Positions 11,221-25,089 are shown, numbered from the stretch's first letter. The stretch: 64,000 nucleotides of DNA from Typhlomys cinereus (GCA_023101885.1 JALPQD010000137.1:5012041-5076040), one strand, 5' to 3'. The notes: a model not told the origin generated them from the letters alone. A program made the numbers and translations.

Positions 11221-11508
11221 GGAAAATGCTAGTTTGTTTGTCTCAGGGGTTAAGACTCTGCCCCCCAAGCAGAAAGTCCTGAGTTCAGATCCCAGGTCCC
11301 ACGTAAAAATGCTGGTGACCAGCACTTCTGGTCCTGGTGGGCGGAGCCTGGGAAATCCCAGAGTGAAACACAAGGAGGTAGAAGCAATCCCGGATGATTC
11401 CTGAAGTCACTGTTGGTCCTTCACAGGGACACACAGTGCCCTCTGACACACACACACACACAGTACATAAATAAAATTAAAACTATAAAAATGAAAAATA
11501 CTAGTTTG
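11221..11508 (+). mobile_element. tRNA-derived SINE with decayed target-site duplication
   Basis: Head with CTCAGGGGTTAAGACTCTG and TGAGTTCAGATCCCAGG, body TGGTCCTGGTGGGCGGAGCC, CA tail, then AT-rich ACATAAATAAAATTAA. The flanks are near-identical: GGAAAATGCTAGTTTG at 11221 and GAAAAATACTAGTTTG at 11493. I read these as a target-site duplication with a little later decay. The first bases of the head are missing. Confidence 0.85.
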
Positions 11509-12325
11509 CTTCCGAAAAGCAAAAACTTAGCCAACAGTTAGTTGGGCATGGAAGTCTCTGGCTGATGGAAGTACCTTTCGGAGAGACTGTGAGGAACCCC
11601 ACAGTGGCTTAGGTGTCTTCCTTCCCCTGAGATTTCAAGTAAAGTCCTGCCATATGCCAGCGTCCAAATCTTGTTTGAGTCAGGGGGAGAGAGAGGCCCA
11701 TTCCTGGCAAGCACGATTCACGCAATGGCTGCACTGATGGCCTCGTTAGAGGCTGCAGGTAGTTTAACGGCCTGTGGAAGGAGAAGAGCGAGTGTGAAGA
11801 GTCGTTCTGCACTGAGCTGGGCTGGAGGCGGGGCTCAGCGATCACCAGCACTTTAATAAGCCTGGATGGGAAAGCAAGACGCTGTGCTCCATAGAAGGGT
11901 ATTTTAAGAATGACCTATATAATAATGAATTCTCAAATTCTCGTGTACTACAGGGGAAAAGGAACTTGGCCCGACGACCTGGCTTTTCTGTTTAAATGTG
12001 TGCTATTCTTATGATTTTTATTCTGGCCATTTCCAAAGGTCTTCGTGTATAACTACTGAATTTCTAGATTTTTCTTAAATTTTTATTTGTAGCTAAGCTT
12101 TATGTTGTGGATGGTCCTACTTATGGTTTTAAAGCATTTAGATTAAAAAGCTAGATATCCCAATCATCTATTGCGTTCTTTTTGGAACCTTCTTGGCAAC
12201 AGGCATGCCTAGAACATGGATCAAAGAGGACTCCATGTCCGTAGCTGTCTTTGCTGTACCTTTCATGTAGTCATGCAGGGCCTACCTAGCAGAGCGTGGT
12301 TTAGGTTTTAATCCTTGGAAAGACG
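11509..12325. other. Unique sequence, no gene seen
   Basis: Non-repetitive DNA with no convincing exon. A purine-rich stretch with both strands open near 11610-11850 looks like chance. Confidence 0.5.
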
Positions 12326-12662
12326 TGTTAGCTACTCTTCTGCTGCTTGAGATAACACGCAGACTCAAGGAACTGAAGGCAGAAAGGGAGATTTAGTTGT
12401 CTTATGCTTCCTGCAGAGCGGATGCAGTTCATGACGGCAGAAAGGCACGGTGGGTGGGGGAGCTGGAGAAAGCTCAGGTTACAGCCAATGTCACAGAGGC
12501 AGAGAGAGCAGCAAGCTGTAAGAACGGACTGCTAGAGGAAGGAAGTTTGGACCACCCAACGCCCAGGTCCGCCTTCTAAAAGTCCCATGACCTTCCCAAA
12601 CATTAACTGCAGCTAAGGATGCAAACTCGTGAGCCTGTGGGGGACGACTCACTCTCAAGCCC
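12326..12662 (+). mobile_element. About 340-bp rodent interspersed repeat
   Basis: It begins TTCTGCTGCTTGAGATAACA, has AGAAAGGGAGATTTAGTT and CCCATGACCTTCCCAAACAT, and ends AGCTAAGGATGCAAACTCGT then GCCTGTGGGGGACGA. The same layout occurs at 28548-28896 and, more diverged, at 36820-37090. The pattern matches a well-known rodent repeat that starts with 'gctgtgat(a)aaaca'. Confidence 0.75.
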
Positions 12663-12924
12663 TGGCAAGATGACTCTCAGAAGCATGTTTTTATATTGTT
12701 GCCTTAGAAGCAGTGAGTGCCGGATGCGGCAGTGCCTATTTTGTGAAACGGGATTTTAATCATTCCTTAATATCTCGCTTCTTTCCAAGCATCTTTACGG
12801 CACTGATAAGCTTATTCTGGAATTATTTTCAAGTTAATTCAATTTGCAGATGGCTTAAGATTTTGCTGGATCTTCTTTCTTTAGCTGGTTTTTAGTCAGC
12901 TTGGCCTTCAGCCCAGAGAAAGTG

Positions 12925-13165
12925 GGTTTCCATGTGCTCACGGGGAGATGGTGCCGTCAGTATTGTTTACCACGCAGGCACGAGGACATGAGCTTGAGCC
13001 CCACATGCAAAAGGAGGGTGCGGGATGATGTAAGCTCCTGTCCCACTGGCGTTCCCAGTGCTCGGATTAGGGGTCAGAGGCAGGAAGAGCTCTGTAACCC
13101 GCCAGCCAGCCACTCTCCCAAAGGAGAGACTGACTCTCAAGGCGGGTGTTACCCACAATGTAATC
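12925..13165 (+). mobile_element. B4-like composite SINE, diverged
   Basis: The head GGGGAGATGGTGCCGTCAGT, CACGCAGGCACGAGGACATG and GAGCTTGAGCCCCACATG is tRNA-like. It is followed by a B1-like middle (GTTCCCAGTGCTCGGATTAG, GGTCAGAGGCAGGAAGAGC). The order is that of rodent B4/RSINE composites in plus orientation. Confidence 0.6.
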
Positions 13166-15840
13166 AGGGGATCAACAGTGCAGACATAAAGGAAGAGCCT
13201 AGAAAACAGGTGTCTCAGCCCACGTGGGGGAATTCTGAGTACCTGAGATAGAGAGAGAGAGAGAGCAGGGATGTTTAACAGATTCCAAGAAACTGACATC
13301 CAAGAGATGCTACGCTTGGTGTAGGTGTAGGTGAAAGAGTTGCCCTCGAGATTCTTTGCTACTTTGGTACAAAGCATGTGCTCTTTGTGTGACTTTTAGC
13401 CATTCGTTACGATTAGCTGCACTCTGGAAGGGAGGAGCGTGGTTCATTGCTTGGACGAGAGCTTTATTACTTTCTGGGATGAAGATGGTAACTACTGAAG
13501 CTGGTCCACCTCTAGCTTTGGTTGACCCTGGTCAGGCTCCTGTGGGGACCAACGTTTGTTTAAGGCCTTTGCTAGTCCCCAAGGATATTGTGAAGACCAG
13601 TGTACTGGGACGGGGTCCTGCTTTTATGACTCACTCACGACCAAAGTGATGGGAGGGGCCATTGCCAGGGGTGGGCATAAGCTCCTCCTCTCTAGTAAAC
13701 ATTCTCCTGCTTACTTTCAATTGTCACACCAAACAGAGTGAGCCTTCCAAGTGGACGACTCCGTATGTCAAAGTCAAAACATGCCGTCATCCCAAATCAG
13801 CACGCTTATTGGTAGGCATTTGACTGAGGATAAAGCTAATGTAGCCTTTACAGATAGAGATCTGAATCTTAATTGCTGTTTTTCAAGGGTGTTGCTTCCC
13901 ATTATATCACGTAATAGTTTTCATCTAGTGAATTGTCTATTAAAAGCGAATACATTAAAGAAGGAACAAAAACTTATACGTGACCAACACAAATTTAGCA
14001 AGCGGTGGGATTTTTAAAAAAATTGCTACTGGACACACACGGTCCAAGTTGTGAGATGTGGTATTAAATAGCTGTGCTACACGTCGCGTATCTGAAGGTT
14101 TAGCCATGGAAGGTAAGAGTGGAAGTGCTTCATGTTGAGCACAACGTCCTTTTTGGTTGAGCAGCATGACTGGGCGGGTGAATCTTTTTGTGGCCCATGA
14201 TTCACAGCCTGGTTGTCTGCAGCTTGTAAGCTGTGGGACTCCTAGATAGTTTCTGATCTCAGTTTGTTCTCGTACAATGAGGAGTCAAGCAGTGTGTTCT
14301 TCTTGCGATCATTCTGAAGGTTAAATCAACCCAGAACAGCAAGCCACGTACAGGAGTAAGTATACTGCTGGATGCTACTGGAAGATACTATGAGTATCAT
14401 GGAGATAGCACTAGGTAAGGACAGTGCGCTTTGTACAAAGAACATATGGGGCCCATCAGATGTCACAGCGCTTTGTTAATGGGCATGAAGTGGACTCTTA
14501 GCATTCAGACTAGCTCGGGGCCTCAATGATGTGCAGTTGGCCCTTGCGCCATCGCCAATCACCTGGATGACTGACTTGGGGGAGCAGGGTGTGTCCTGGG
14601 GTGACCTCAATAAACAGCCAGGCACAGGGACAGGTGCTGTTTTCAGAGCTTAAGATAGCAAATTCACAAATGCAGAAATATTATTGCATAATATTCTATT
14701 ATACCACTTGAATGCAGCGAGTGGGACCTGGTTTAGAGACAAGAAAATAAAGCCCAAGGAGCTCATGCTATTCGTGCTGTGATTCTATTGTAGAACTGTG
14801 TGGTGCTCAGAATTTTCCCTAGTGGCTGCTGTGATGTAGCATTAGAATTCTTTCGAGATCAAATATGCAGATTAGAAACAGCCAGACAGAAATCTAAAAG
14901 AGGAAATTTCTACATTTAATCTATGAGATCATGGATGTTGGACCATGTTCACTTCAGTGTGTATTGGGTATTTCCAAGAGAACAATCTCTTTTTTTCTAC
15001 TTTCTTATATGCAGAGAAATCCCCAACTAAAATGTTTAAAAATGGGATCAACTTTAAAAAGCTGTCAGAAGCATATAAAAGGAAAATATTTCACAAAGTG
15101 ACACAAGTCTGAAATGAAAGTTAAAAGGAATATATTTTCATGTCGATATATATTCATCAATAAATTTCCTGTGTGTCATTTACTTTTCAACTGAAGATGG
15201 TCTTTGTGAGATAAAATTTACAGAAAGCATTGCTTTCAGAGTTCTGGGATTCTTCAAGCCTGCAGGAAGTGTGAGGAGCTGACAGACCTTTGCTCGACAC
15301 CTTCTTTCCTGGACTCAGTGCAGTGAAGTGTGCTGTGGGAAAAAGAAAAAGCGAAACAAGTTCAATTAAAATTGACAGACTTTTGTTTTTGGAGAGAGAT
15401 TTCTCTTTCTCTTCAGCCATTTTCTTTCATACGATTCCAGAGAAGTTTCACCGGGAGGTAGCAAGAGAGACACTGTCTGCACTTCTGCAGACGAGCGCAG
15501 GGCTGGGCCGCCCCCGTTAGAGCACTTGGATGTTTTAGTGCAATGTCTCGAGCGGCTCTTCCTCCTGTTACCTGCCATGTCTGATGTTCCTCTTCATCCT
15601 CAACTGGCTCAGCCCACTGCTGATGGCTGGAGAGTTCTTCGCGGTTTCTCTCTCATGACACATGCCTGATACAGGGGCCTGGGCAGGTGACAGAACGAGG
15701 TCAGACCATCTCTGTCTGCCAGGATTGTCACTAGATTTAAGGCCTGAAATTTTATTCGAAACCTGCTTCAACCTCTCAGCAGATGTGAACGACTCTTTAC
15801 TGATGATTTCTCTATTTGTTTTCTGAGACATAGCGCAGGC
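13166..15840. other. Unique sequence, no gene seen
   Basis: About 2.7 kb without a recognisable repeat except a short GA run at 13249-13266. Open frames are short and overlap on both strands. There is no coding periodicity visible by eye and no recognised peptide. Confidence 0.5.
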
Positions 15841-15905
15841 TGCTCCGCGAATCTCAGCCCTCCTGCCTCAGCCTCCGAAATACCAGCGTTACAGGCGTGT
15901 GTCTC
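15841..15905 (-). mobile_element. B1-like SINE fragment, inverted
   Basis: CCTCCTGCCTCAGCCTCCGA followed by AATACCAGCGTTACAGGCGT is the reverse complement of the 'acgcctgtaatcccagcactcgggaggctgaggcaggagg' core of B1/7SL-derived SINEs. Only this core remains. Confidence 0.75.
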
Positions 15906-17455
15906 TGTGTCTCGCCTGTTGGTCTCTTTCTCTGTGTAACATTTGGTGGTCTCAACGCGGTTCATTTCAGTGCGAAGGGATAGGTGGATGGAGGCCTGTG
16001 AGTGTAAGCCTTTTCCTCCGGTCATGCTGTTAAACAGGCAGGAGCTGTTTTTATTTCAAGCCAAGATGCTGTAGATCGCTGGCAAAGGTCAGTTTCGGCG
16101 GGGGAAGGATTAGCAAAGATTTTAGTCAGGAAGTGGCTTTTAAATTGAACAGGAAGCAGGGTTGAATCTTGAGGCACAGAGAGAAGAAAAGTCATTCTGG
16201 GTCAATAGAATACTAAGTACACACCGGCAGAGCCGGGTCCAGCCAGGCAGGCTGCTGCCACACACCGAGCCAGGTAGTCTGTCTGCACATGCTCCTCCTC
16301 TGGAGGGTCTGAACTCAGAGGGACAAGGACGTCCCCTGGGAAAGGTGCTATGCAGGGATGGCGTCAGAGGAGCACCATGCTGCAGTCGTCTCTGCCGTGC
16401 AGATCTTCTGGCTGTAAGACAGAGAACTGAGTTTAAACTGGATTGGGTCGTTTACTAGCTGTGGAAAGGGAGATTTTAGTTGGGTTCAAGAAGATGAGAG
16501 CCAGGAGGGTGGATTGGAGGAAGTGCTAAGCCAGGGAAGCGTCATCACCCTGAGTGACAGCTGAGCCATGCCAGGGGGCTGCAGAGACCTGCCTGCTGCA
16601 TCGAACGCCAACCTACAGCCACCTGGGACTTGGAGTCTTCTGAAAAATCAAATATACATTGTTTTGCCTCCCGGGAGAGTAGAAATTAGTAGCTTAATAC
16701 CAGGGGGCAGAGGGCATCCCATGACCTTGCTGACTGGATGGGCGTGTGTGTGTAAGGCTGGAATCAGATAAACGGTGAGTTTTGTAGTCAAAAGATAAGT
16801 AAGGCCCCTGCAGATGGAAGGGAGGGGCTGCTGCACTCTCTCCCTGCAAGACAGAACTGTGAATCCTTCCCTGGCTAGAGCACTGTAATTACCGCTGAAA
16901 TGCAATAGAAGGGGATTTGTTTTTGTATAATGACCTCATTCTCAAAACATCTCCAACTCCCCTCCCTGGTCGTCTTACCTGCCCAGAAGGATGGGAGACC
17001 CCAGAAGTGGGGGGAGGGGCATTGGCAGGAAGGGGGAGTGGGAGGAGATTGTGCTTGGCCTCAACGCCCAGGATCGCTTAATACAGCAGGTCTGGAAAGC
17101 ACCTCCTCACTGTTCAGTCTCCTGCTGAGACCTCCCCTGTCGGTGGCTGTACATTTCCTGCAAGCACTTCCCTTCCTGGCAATTAGCAGCGCAGGGCAGC
17201 CTGAGTTTAAATGTCTTAGAGCCGGTCCCCAGGCTCCCTTGGAATGGGGGAAGCAAGCTGAGTTCCAACTGGAAGAAGTTCTGTACAGAATAAGCAGCCA
17301 CGGGGGGGGGGGAATATTGTAGCCATAGAGGAAAATAGAAACTCCACTTTACAGTGGTTAAGGGTAAACATGCAAGTGGTGCTTCCTCAAATTTATTGCA
17401 TGCGAGAATAGCCCGCATGTAGGTTCTGGTGGGTTGGACAAAAGAGGTTATAAAA
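15906..17455. other. Unique sequence, no gene seen
   Basis: Mixed unique DNA, somewhat GC-richer than the first 10 kb. A G9 run occurs near 17302. No exon can be supported. Confidence 0.5.
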
Positions 17456-17715
17456 GGGTCTCCCTCCCTCCTTCTACCCACTCTCCCTCCCTCCCTTTCT
17501 CCCTTCCATCCTTCTTCTCTCCTTCCCTTCTTCCCTCTCTTTCTCCTTCTCATCCTTCTTTCCTCCTCCCCTCCTTCATTCCTCCTTCCTTTTGAACTTC
17601 CTCCCTCCCTCCTTCCCTTCCTTCCTTCTTTTCCTCCTCTCTTCCTACCTTTCTTTCTTCTTCTTTCTATCCTTCCTCCCTTCATTCCTCCCTCCCTTAC
17701 TTTCTTCTTTCTTGT
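17456..17715. repeat. Long polypyrimidine (CCTT/CCCT)n tract
   Basis: About 260 bp, almost entirely C and T on the plus strand, made of CCTT, CCCT and CTTT units with few purine interruptions. The minus-strand frame through it encodes Arg/Lys/Gly/Glu repeats and is not a gene. Such tracts can form triplex (H-DNA). Confidence 0.95.
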
Positions 17716-18204
17716 GTTGGCTCTGTCTCCGTCTTGCAGGGCACTAAGTGCTGTTTGTACCTGTACACACACTGTGTAGTGTTGAAACCAGACCAACACA
17801 TGCGTCTCCTTGGGCTCTGGCCACAGCGCGGGGTTCTGAGCTTTGATAACAGGGTGATCAGCTCTTCTGAGCCCTTGGTGAGTGCTCCGGGGGGCTCAGT
17901 TGGCTGTGCTTCCAGGTAGGGAAAGTTGAGTCCTGAGAGACTCCACCTTCATCTGACACCTTGTTGTCAAGGCCTGGCCGAATGTCCGGAGCACACAGAG
18001 CCCTGAGAATTTCTGGACCTGTTTTCAAATCTTCCTGTAGTGCGAGATGAGATCTTTCTGGAAGCCAAGGCTTCCCCAACAGGACCCAGAGCTTGGTGGG
18101 TGACTTCGAAGATACACTGGTGCTGTTGGGTTTCCATTTCTACCTTCGACATCGTCCAGTGTCTTCCTCGGCCCATGTGGCTCCCAGACACCATGTCCAG
18201 TGGG
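17716..18204. other. Unique sequence between two simple-repeat arrays
   Basis: Unique DNA. A splice-acceptor-like string (TCTGTCTCCGTCTTGCAG, ending at 17739) follows the polypyrimidine tract, but no coding block follows it. Confidence 0.5.
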
Positions 18205-19572
18205 CGCACGTGCGCACACACACTGTCACACACATACACATGTATACATACACATACCCACACACATGTAAAAATACACATATACACATACACACATACA
18301 CACACATGTAAAAATACATATATACACATACACACATACACACACATGTAAAAATATACATATACACATACATGCATACATGCATACACACATACACATG
18401 TATGCATATACATACACACATACACGCATACACACATGTAAAAATACACATATACACATACACACATACATGCACACACACACATACACATGTATACATA
18501 CACATACACACACACACGTAAAAATACACATATACACATACACACACATGCATACACACATATACATGTATGCATACACATACACACATACATGCATACA
18601 CACACATACACATGTATGCATACACATACACGTGCACACACACGTACACACACATACATACATATGTATACATACACACACACATACACATATATACATG
18701 GACATACAGACATACACGCATACACACACATACACATGTATACATTACACATACACACATACATGCATACACATACACATGTATACATACACATACACAC
18801 ATGCATACACACATACACACATTCACATGTATGCATACACATACACGTGCACACACACGCACACACACACATACATATGTATACATACACACACTCACAC
18901 GCACACATGTATACATGCACATACACGCATACACACATATGCACACACATACATATGTATGCATACACACATACACATGTATATGTACACATACACGTGC
19001 ACACATACACGCATACACACATATGCCCACACACATTTATAAACACACATATATACACATGTATACACATATACACATATGCATTCACATATACACATAT
19101 GCATTCACATATACACACATACATGCACATATACACACATACACACATATTCTCACGTATACATATACACATATATGTAGTCATATACACACATACACAT
19201 ATTCACACATGTATACACATACACACATACACATATTCACACATGTATACACATACACACATTCACATACACATACACACATGCATGCACACATACACAT
19301 GTATGCATACATATACACATGCACACACATTTGCACACATGTATATAAACACACATATACATACACACATATATGCATGCACATATACACACATGCACAT
19401 ATACACACTCACACATACACATACTCTCATGCACACATACACATACATATAGTCATATACACACATACACATATTCACACTCACATATATACATATACAC
19501 ACATTCACATATACATGCACACATGCATACACACATACACACATACACACACACACACATACACACACATGT
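18205..19572. repeat. 1.37-kb (TACACA)n-type array, alternating purine-pyrimidine
   Basis: CA and TA steps dominate almost without break, with ATGTAT, GCAT and GTGCAC variants and occasional GTAAAAATA. GTAAAAATA recurs at 18268, 18308 and 18348 (exactly 40 bp apart), then at 18438 and 18518. A 24-bp unit (ACATATGCATTCACATATAC type) and a 33-bp unit recur near 19060-19110 and 19190-19250. All reading frames lack stops, so frames of up to 407 codons here are artefacts. Confidence 0.97.
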
Positions 19573-19770
19573 TGCACTCATTCCAAGAGAAGTCTGTGTA
19601 ACTAGGGTGTGGGGGCTCACAGCCCCTCCTGGGTCACAGCATCCCATAGGTTCTAGCTTTCTGCAATACCTGTTCTCCCCCAATGCTTCCAGAATCTACC
19701 ATGCATAATTGGTACTTCCCTCTTAGGGAAGCCCTGTGGGGGAGGACTGTAGGGTTTGTTCATGGTGGAG
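19573..19770. other. Unique spacer
   Basis: Short unique interval between the TACACA array and the G-rich minisatellite. Confidence 0.5.
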
Positions 19771-20038
19771 AGGCACAAGTGATGGAGGGGCGCAGGTGGT
19801 GGAGGGGCACGGGTGGTGGAGGGGCGTGGGTGATGGAGGGGTACAGCTGGTGGTGGAGGGGCGCGGGTGGTGGAGGGGCGCGGGTGGTGGAGGGGCTCGG
19901 GTGGTGGAGGGGCGCGGCTGGTGGAGGGGCGCGGCTGGTGGAGGGGCGCGGCTGGTGGAGGGGCGCGGCTGGTGGAGGGGCGCGGCTGGTGGAGGGGCGC
20001 AGCTGGTGGAGGGGTGCAGCTGGTGGAGGGGTGCAGGT
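19771..20038 (+). repeat. 17-bp G-rich minisatellite
   Basis: The unit is GCTGGTGGAGGGGCGCG, perfectly phased at 19917, 19934, 19951, 19968, 19985, 20002 and 20019, with more degenerate units upstream from about 19771. The unit contains GCTGGTGG, identical to the bacterial Chi octamer and similar to classical minisatellite cores. The unit has no stops and its length is not a multiple of three, so several frames are open. These frames are not genes. Confidence 0.97.
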
Positions 20039-21335
20039 GAGGACCACAGATGGTGGCGGTCGGAAGACACTTGGGCCTCTCGCTCTGGAGACGCTGTGAT
20101 ACTGACTTGGTTCTCATTTAGCTGGAGCCCTTGCTTGTGATCACGGAACATCTATAATGGTAAAAACGACCATAGGCTATTGGATGCATAAGCCCCTTCA
20201 GCAAATGCACAGCCGCTCACCTAAGTCACAGAGCCAGTCAGTATTTCTTATTCTTTTATTTTTCTACTTTTACAAGCATATTGAGCACTTATCCCTGCTT
20301 CCCTCCATCCTTCCTTCCTCCCTTCACCTCCCTTCCCTTCATCAATCCCTCCCACTCCTTCCCACTCTCCTGCCTGTCTGCTTCTGTGGACCCCAGGGTT
20401 TCCTCTGGCTGGATCTACTCTTGTGGGGCTGAGGCCTCTGAGGCACACCAAGTTGCCTGTCTTCAGGCCACCTCACTGATAGGGCGTTTCTCTTCACTCA
20501 TCCAGCTCTCGTCCCCAAGGTTTCCACTGTGTGTTCTTATCTCTCCTGAACTCCTCTATAGTCTACGGGGCATGTTGGCCAGTCAGTATCTTAAGAGTCT
20601 CTGGAAGCCAGGTCAGGTTATCTGCTGTTGGAAAAATGCTATTAAAGAGTCTTTAAACACAGAGTACCTAAGAGCAGTGCAAAATCACTTATTTCTTTTA
20701 CACTGTTAGAGCATATTCCTAATATTTTCCTAATTAAGTCTCAATTAGATAAAATAAAAAATCCCATCTCATAAGTAAATAGGACAATCCATTTGTCAAT
20801 GAGGAATCTCCAGTTTTTGATAGCATCCATTCTGGCATATTTATAAAGAAAAAATTTGTACAGAGATATCGAGATTAAACTAATGGAAATATAAGATTCA
20901 TCCTAAGCTTTCTCTAAGTCCTTTTGTATTAAATGCAAATAATTTGCTACAGCTCTGTGAGCGGACTGCCCCTGAACTTTGATATCAATTTATGTCTGTT
21001 ATTCTCAGCTCTGGCCAGAACTATGCCACCTGAAGGCTTTAGCCCTTGCTCCAAATTTACTAGTGTTCGTGATTTTCCCATCCAATCCTCCTTCTCTGTT
21101 AGAAGACACTTCTGAGACATAGCTCATGGGGCCTCTGTGATGACAGAATCAAACAAGGGGTACTGAGATTCGGGGTGAAGGTTAGCATCAGTGCAGAATA
21201 CAACTGATTTCATGCCTCTGCTAGGATCAGCATTGATTATGCGCCCCTGCATGCTGTTTCTAGGTAGCTAAATCTGGACTCCCTCGTCGGACAGCTGTCT
21301 GGTGGCCACACTCACTGGATCCGCTGCTTTCCGTT
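20039..21335. other. Unique sequence with a short C/T-rich tract
   Basis: A CCTT-rich stretch lies at about 20295-20370. The rest is unique and becomes AT-rich after 20700. No gene is recognised. Confidence 0.5.
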
Positions 21336-21640
21336 AGGTGACCTAGGAGAGATGGTTAAAGCCTTTGTCTCATAAGCAGAAGGACCTGAGTTTGGATTCC
21401 AGATTCCATGTAAAAATTCTGGACAAAGAACAGTAGTGGCTTGCACTTCTAACTTTGGAAGGTGGAGCCTGAGAAACCCCAGAGCAAAGCAATAAGGAGG
21501 TAGAGCCATCTAGGATGATTCTAGAAATCATCCTTGGGCTTCCAAGGGCACACACGTTCAAGTGCACGCTTGTACATGTACACACGCGCACAAATACCCA
21601 CACACCCCACATAGACTTCTCCACACCCATACCCCCCACA
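21336..21640 (+). mobile_element. tRNA-derived SINE, diverged
   Basis: Head GAGAGATGGTTAAAGCCTTT and CTGAGTTTGGATTCCAGATT, body ACTTCTAACTTTGGAAGGTG and GAGCCTGAGAAACCCCAGAG, then a long CA-rich tail from about 21550. It belongs to the same family as 32701-33009 and 61106-61391 but is older. Confidence 0.8.
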
Positions 21641-23334
<1,694 letters not shown>

Positions 23335-23396
23335 TGTGGGGTGGTGTGTGTATGTGTGTGTGTGTGTGCGCGCGCGTGTGTGCGCGTGTGTGTGAC
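23335..23396. repeat. (TG)n microsatellite with CG core
   Basis: TG tract interrupted by GCGCGCGCGTG. Purine and pyrimidine alternate throughout. Confidence 0.9.
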
Positions 23397-24914
23397 ATTA
23401 ATTAATGTCTGGTGTGGGTCATACGCTGAGATACTACTCTGAGCTTGAGCAGTGGAGAATAACACTTGCTTTGGAAGCAGTTCAGATGCTTTGCTGGGCG
23501 TGTGTTATGTGCTCCCAGCACTGAGTGGAGGCGGCACGCAGATGCTCAGGAGCAAGTGGAGCCATTTCGTACAGCAGTGGGTGTCTGTGAGGGGACTGTC
23601 GGACGAGTGAGCTGCCCAGCAGAGCAGACAGATGTGCAGAGTGCAGGGAGCCCAGGGCCCGTTTAGGCAGAGACAAGGAGTGACCTGGCAGGCTGGCAGG
23701 ACTTAAGGCAGGAGGCAGCGGGCACCATGGCAGTGTGGCCATTAGGTTGCAGGGACTGGACTTCATCCAAGAACACAGCCCAGATGCGCTGGGTGATCTC
23801 AAGAACAGGGAGCATGTGGGTGACGTGCTTTTGAAAGCAAGGCTCGGCTGCAGCTGAGTCGGGAGCTGGAAGACACAAGGCCGTGGAGGGAAGATGTCCA
23901 GTACAACAGGATGGGCTGGGGCACCAGGCGCGCCACTAACTTAAATGTTCTTTCTTGAAACTAGGAGTTGTTACTGACATGCAGTCATTTCTAGGCTCGG
24001 TTCTTAAAAGCCTCATTGGTCTCAGGGGACACACAAGGGGTTTCTGTGGCCGATGTGCATGGTGGGTAGCATCCATTGTTAGCAAGCAGCGTGGACACAG
24101 AGTCTTCTGCTGTTGGCCATTCCCGGGCCAAGCTCTCCGTCCTGATTTGGGTGGTCTTAGTCTTCACACGTGATGAACCTCTCCTTTGGGGTGGGAGAAG
24201 CGTTGCAGCCGTTGTCTCTTTATGAGTCACATGCGTGTGTTCATGGAGATGTCTTCCCTCCTTCACCTGGGAGGGTCTTCAGAACTCGTTGCCAGAATGC
24301 AGCCCATATATCTGGGGACAGTACCTCTCCTCTACTTGGAGTTTGGTCCAAGTTCCCCCTCCCAAGACCCCCATTTTCTATGTAGGAAGCAGAACCTACT
24401 ATAGTCACAATACAGAGAAGGTAGAAGTTTTATTCCAAATATTAAATATCAGCAGAGCTTAGTTTCATTTGTGGTTCATCACAGGAGCGTAAAGAAATGA
24501 TCTGCTGCTTTCTTCACGTCATCTGGTGAGTCACCTGAGAGCTGCCGATACAATACTGTTGAGAGCCACAGTTAGAAGATAATTAGATGGAAAATCGTAA
24601 GGAAAGAGCATCTTTGGTGAAGAGGAGATGGGGGTGGAAGGACCTAATGATTGCTCTATGGCCCTTTCTCCAGAGACGACGCGGATGCACAATAGAAGAT
24701 GCTTAGCATCACGTCACGGGGAAGGCTACTGGAAACCTCTGAGAGCCAGTGGCACACACCCCCTGGCTGGGTACAGTCAGGTAGCCATTGGCTGTAACGG
24801 GGAAGCTGGAACTCTTCTGTATGGCTGGACTGTCACACGACATGGTTCCTGCGGAGCTCAGGATAGCAGAACATCCGTGAGGGAGAAAAGGGCCATACGA
24901 TCCAGCAGAGGACA
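23397..24914. other. Unique sequence, no gene seen
   Basis: GC-richer than average, with many overlapping short frames on both strands. No domain is recognised. Confidence 0.5.
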
Positions 24915-25009
24915 GGCAAGGCAGGGTGTACGCGGCAAGGCAGGGTGTACGCGGCAAGGCAGGGTGTACGCAGCAAGGCAGGGTGTACGCGGCAAGGCAG
25001 GGTGTACGC
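24915..25009 (+). repeat. 19-bp minisatellite, five copies
   Basis: The unit GGCAAGGCAGGGTGTACGC starts at 24915, 24934, 24953, 24972 and 24991. Only the fourth copy differs (AGCAAGG). The copies are directly adjacent, with no spacers. Confidence 0.97.
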
Positions 25010-25089
25010 GATGAGGGGGGGAAACGGTTTTACCTTCAGAAAAGTGACCACCAGCTTCCAGGAGTCTTAGTTACTCCTCTTGTTGGCGT

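Noticed and set aside
17107..17799. 230-codon minus-strand frame rich in Arg/Gly/Lys/Glu
   Set aside because: Product of the polypyrimidine tract read on the opposite strand.
17967..19190. 407-codon minus-strand open frame (and 298-343-codon frames on both strands nearby)
   Set aside because: Made of Cys/Val/Met/Tyr or His/Thr/Tyr repeats. Several frames on both strands are open at once because the TACACA unit contains no stop codon. No gene signal.
19653..20151. Proline/serine/histidine-rich frames of about 150 codons on the minus strand and Gly/Trp-rich frames on the plus strand
   Set aside because: Both strands and several frames are open through the 17-bp minisatellite. The unit length is not a multiple of three, which would be odd for a coding repeat.
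24915..25009. Possible CRISPR-like array
   Set aside because: Units are directly adjacent, with no spacers, in a mammalian genome. It is a minisatellite.
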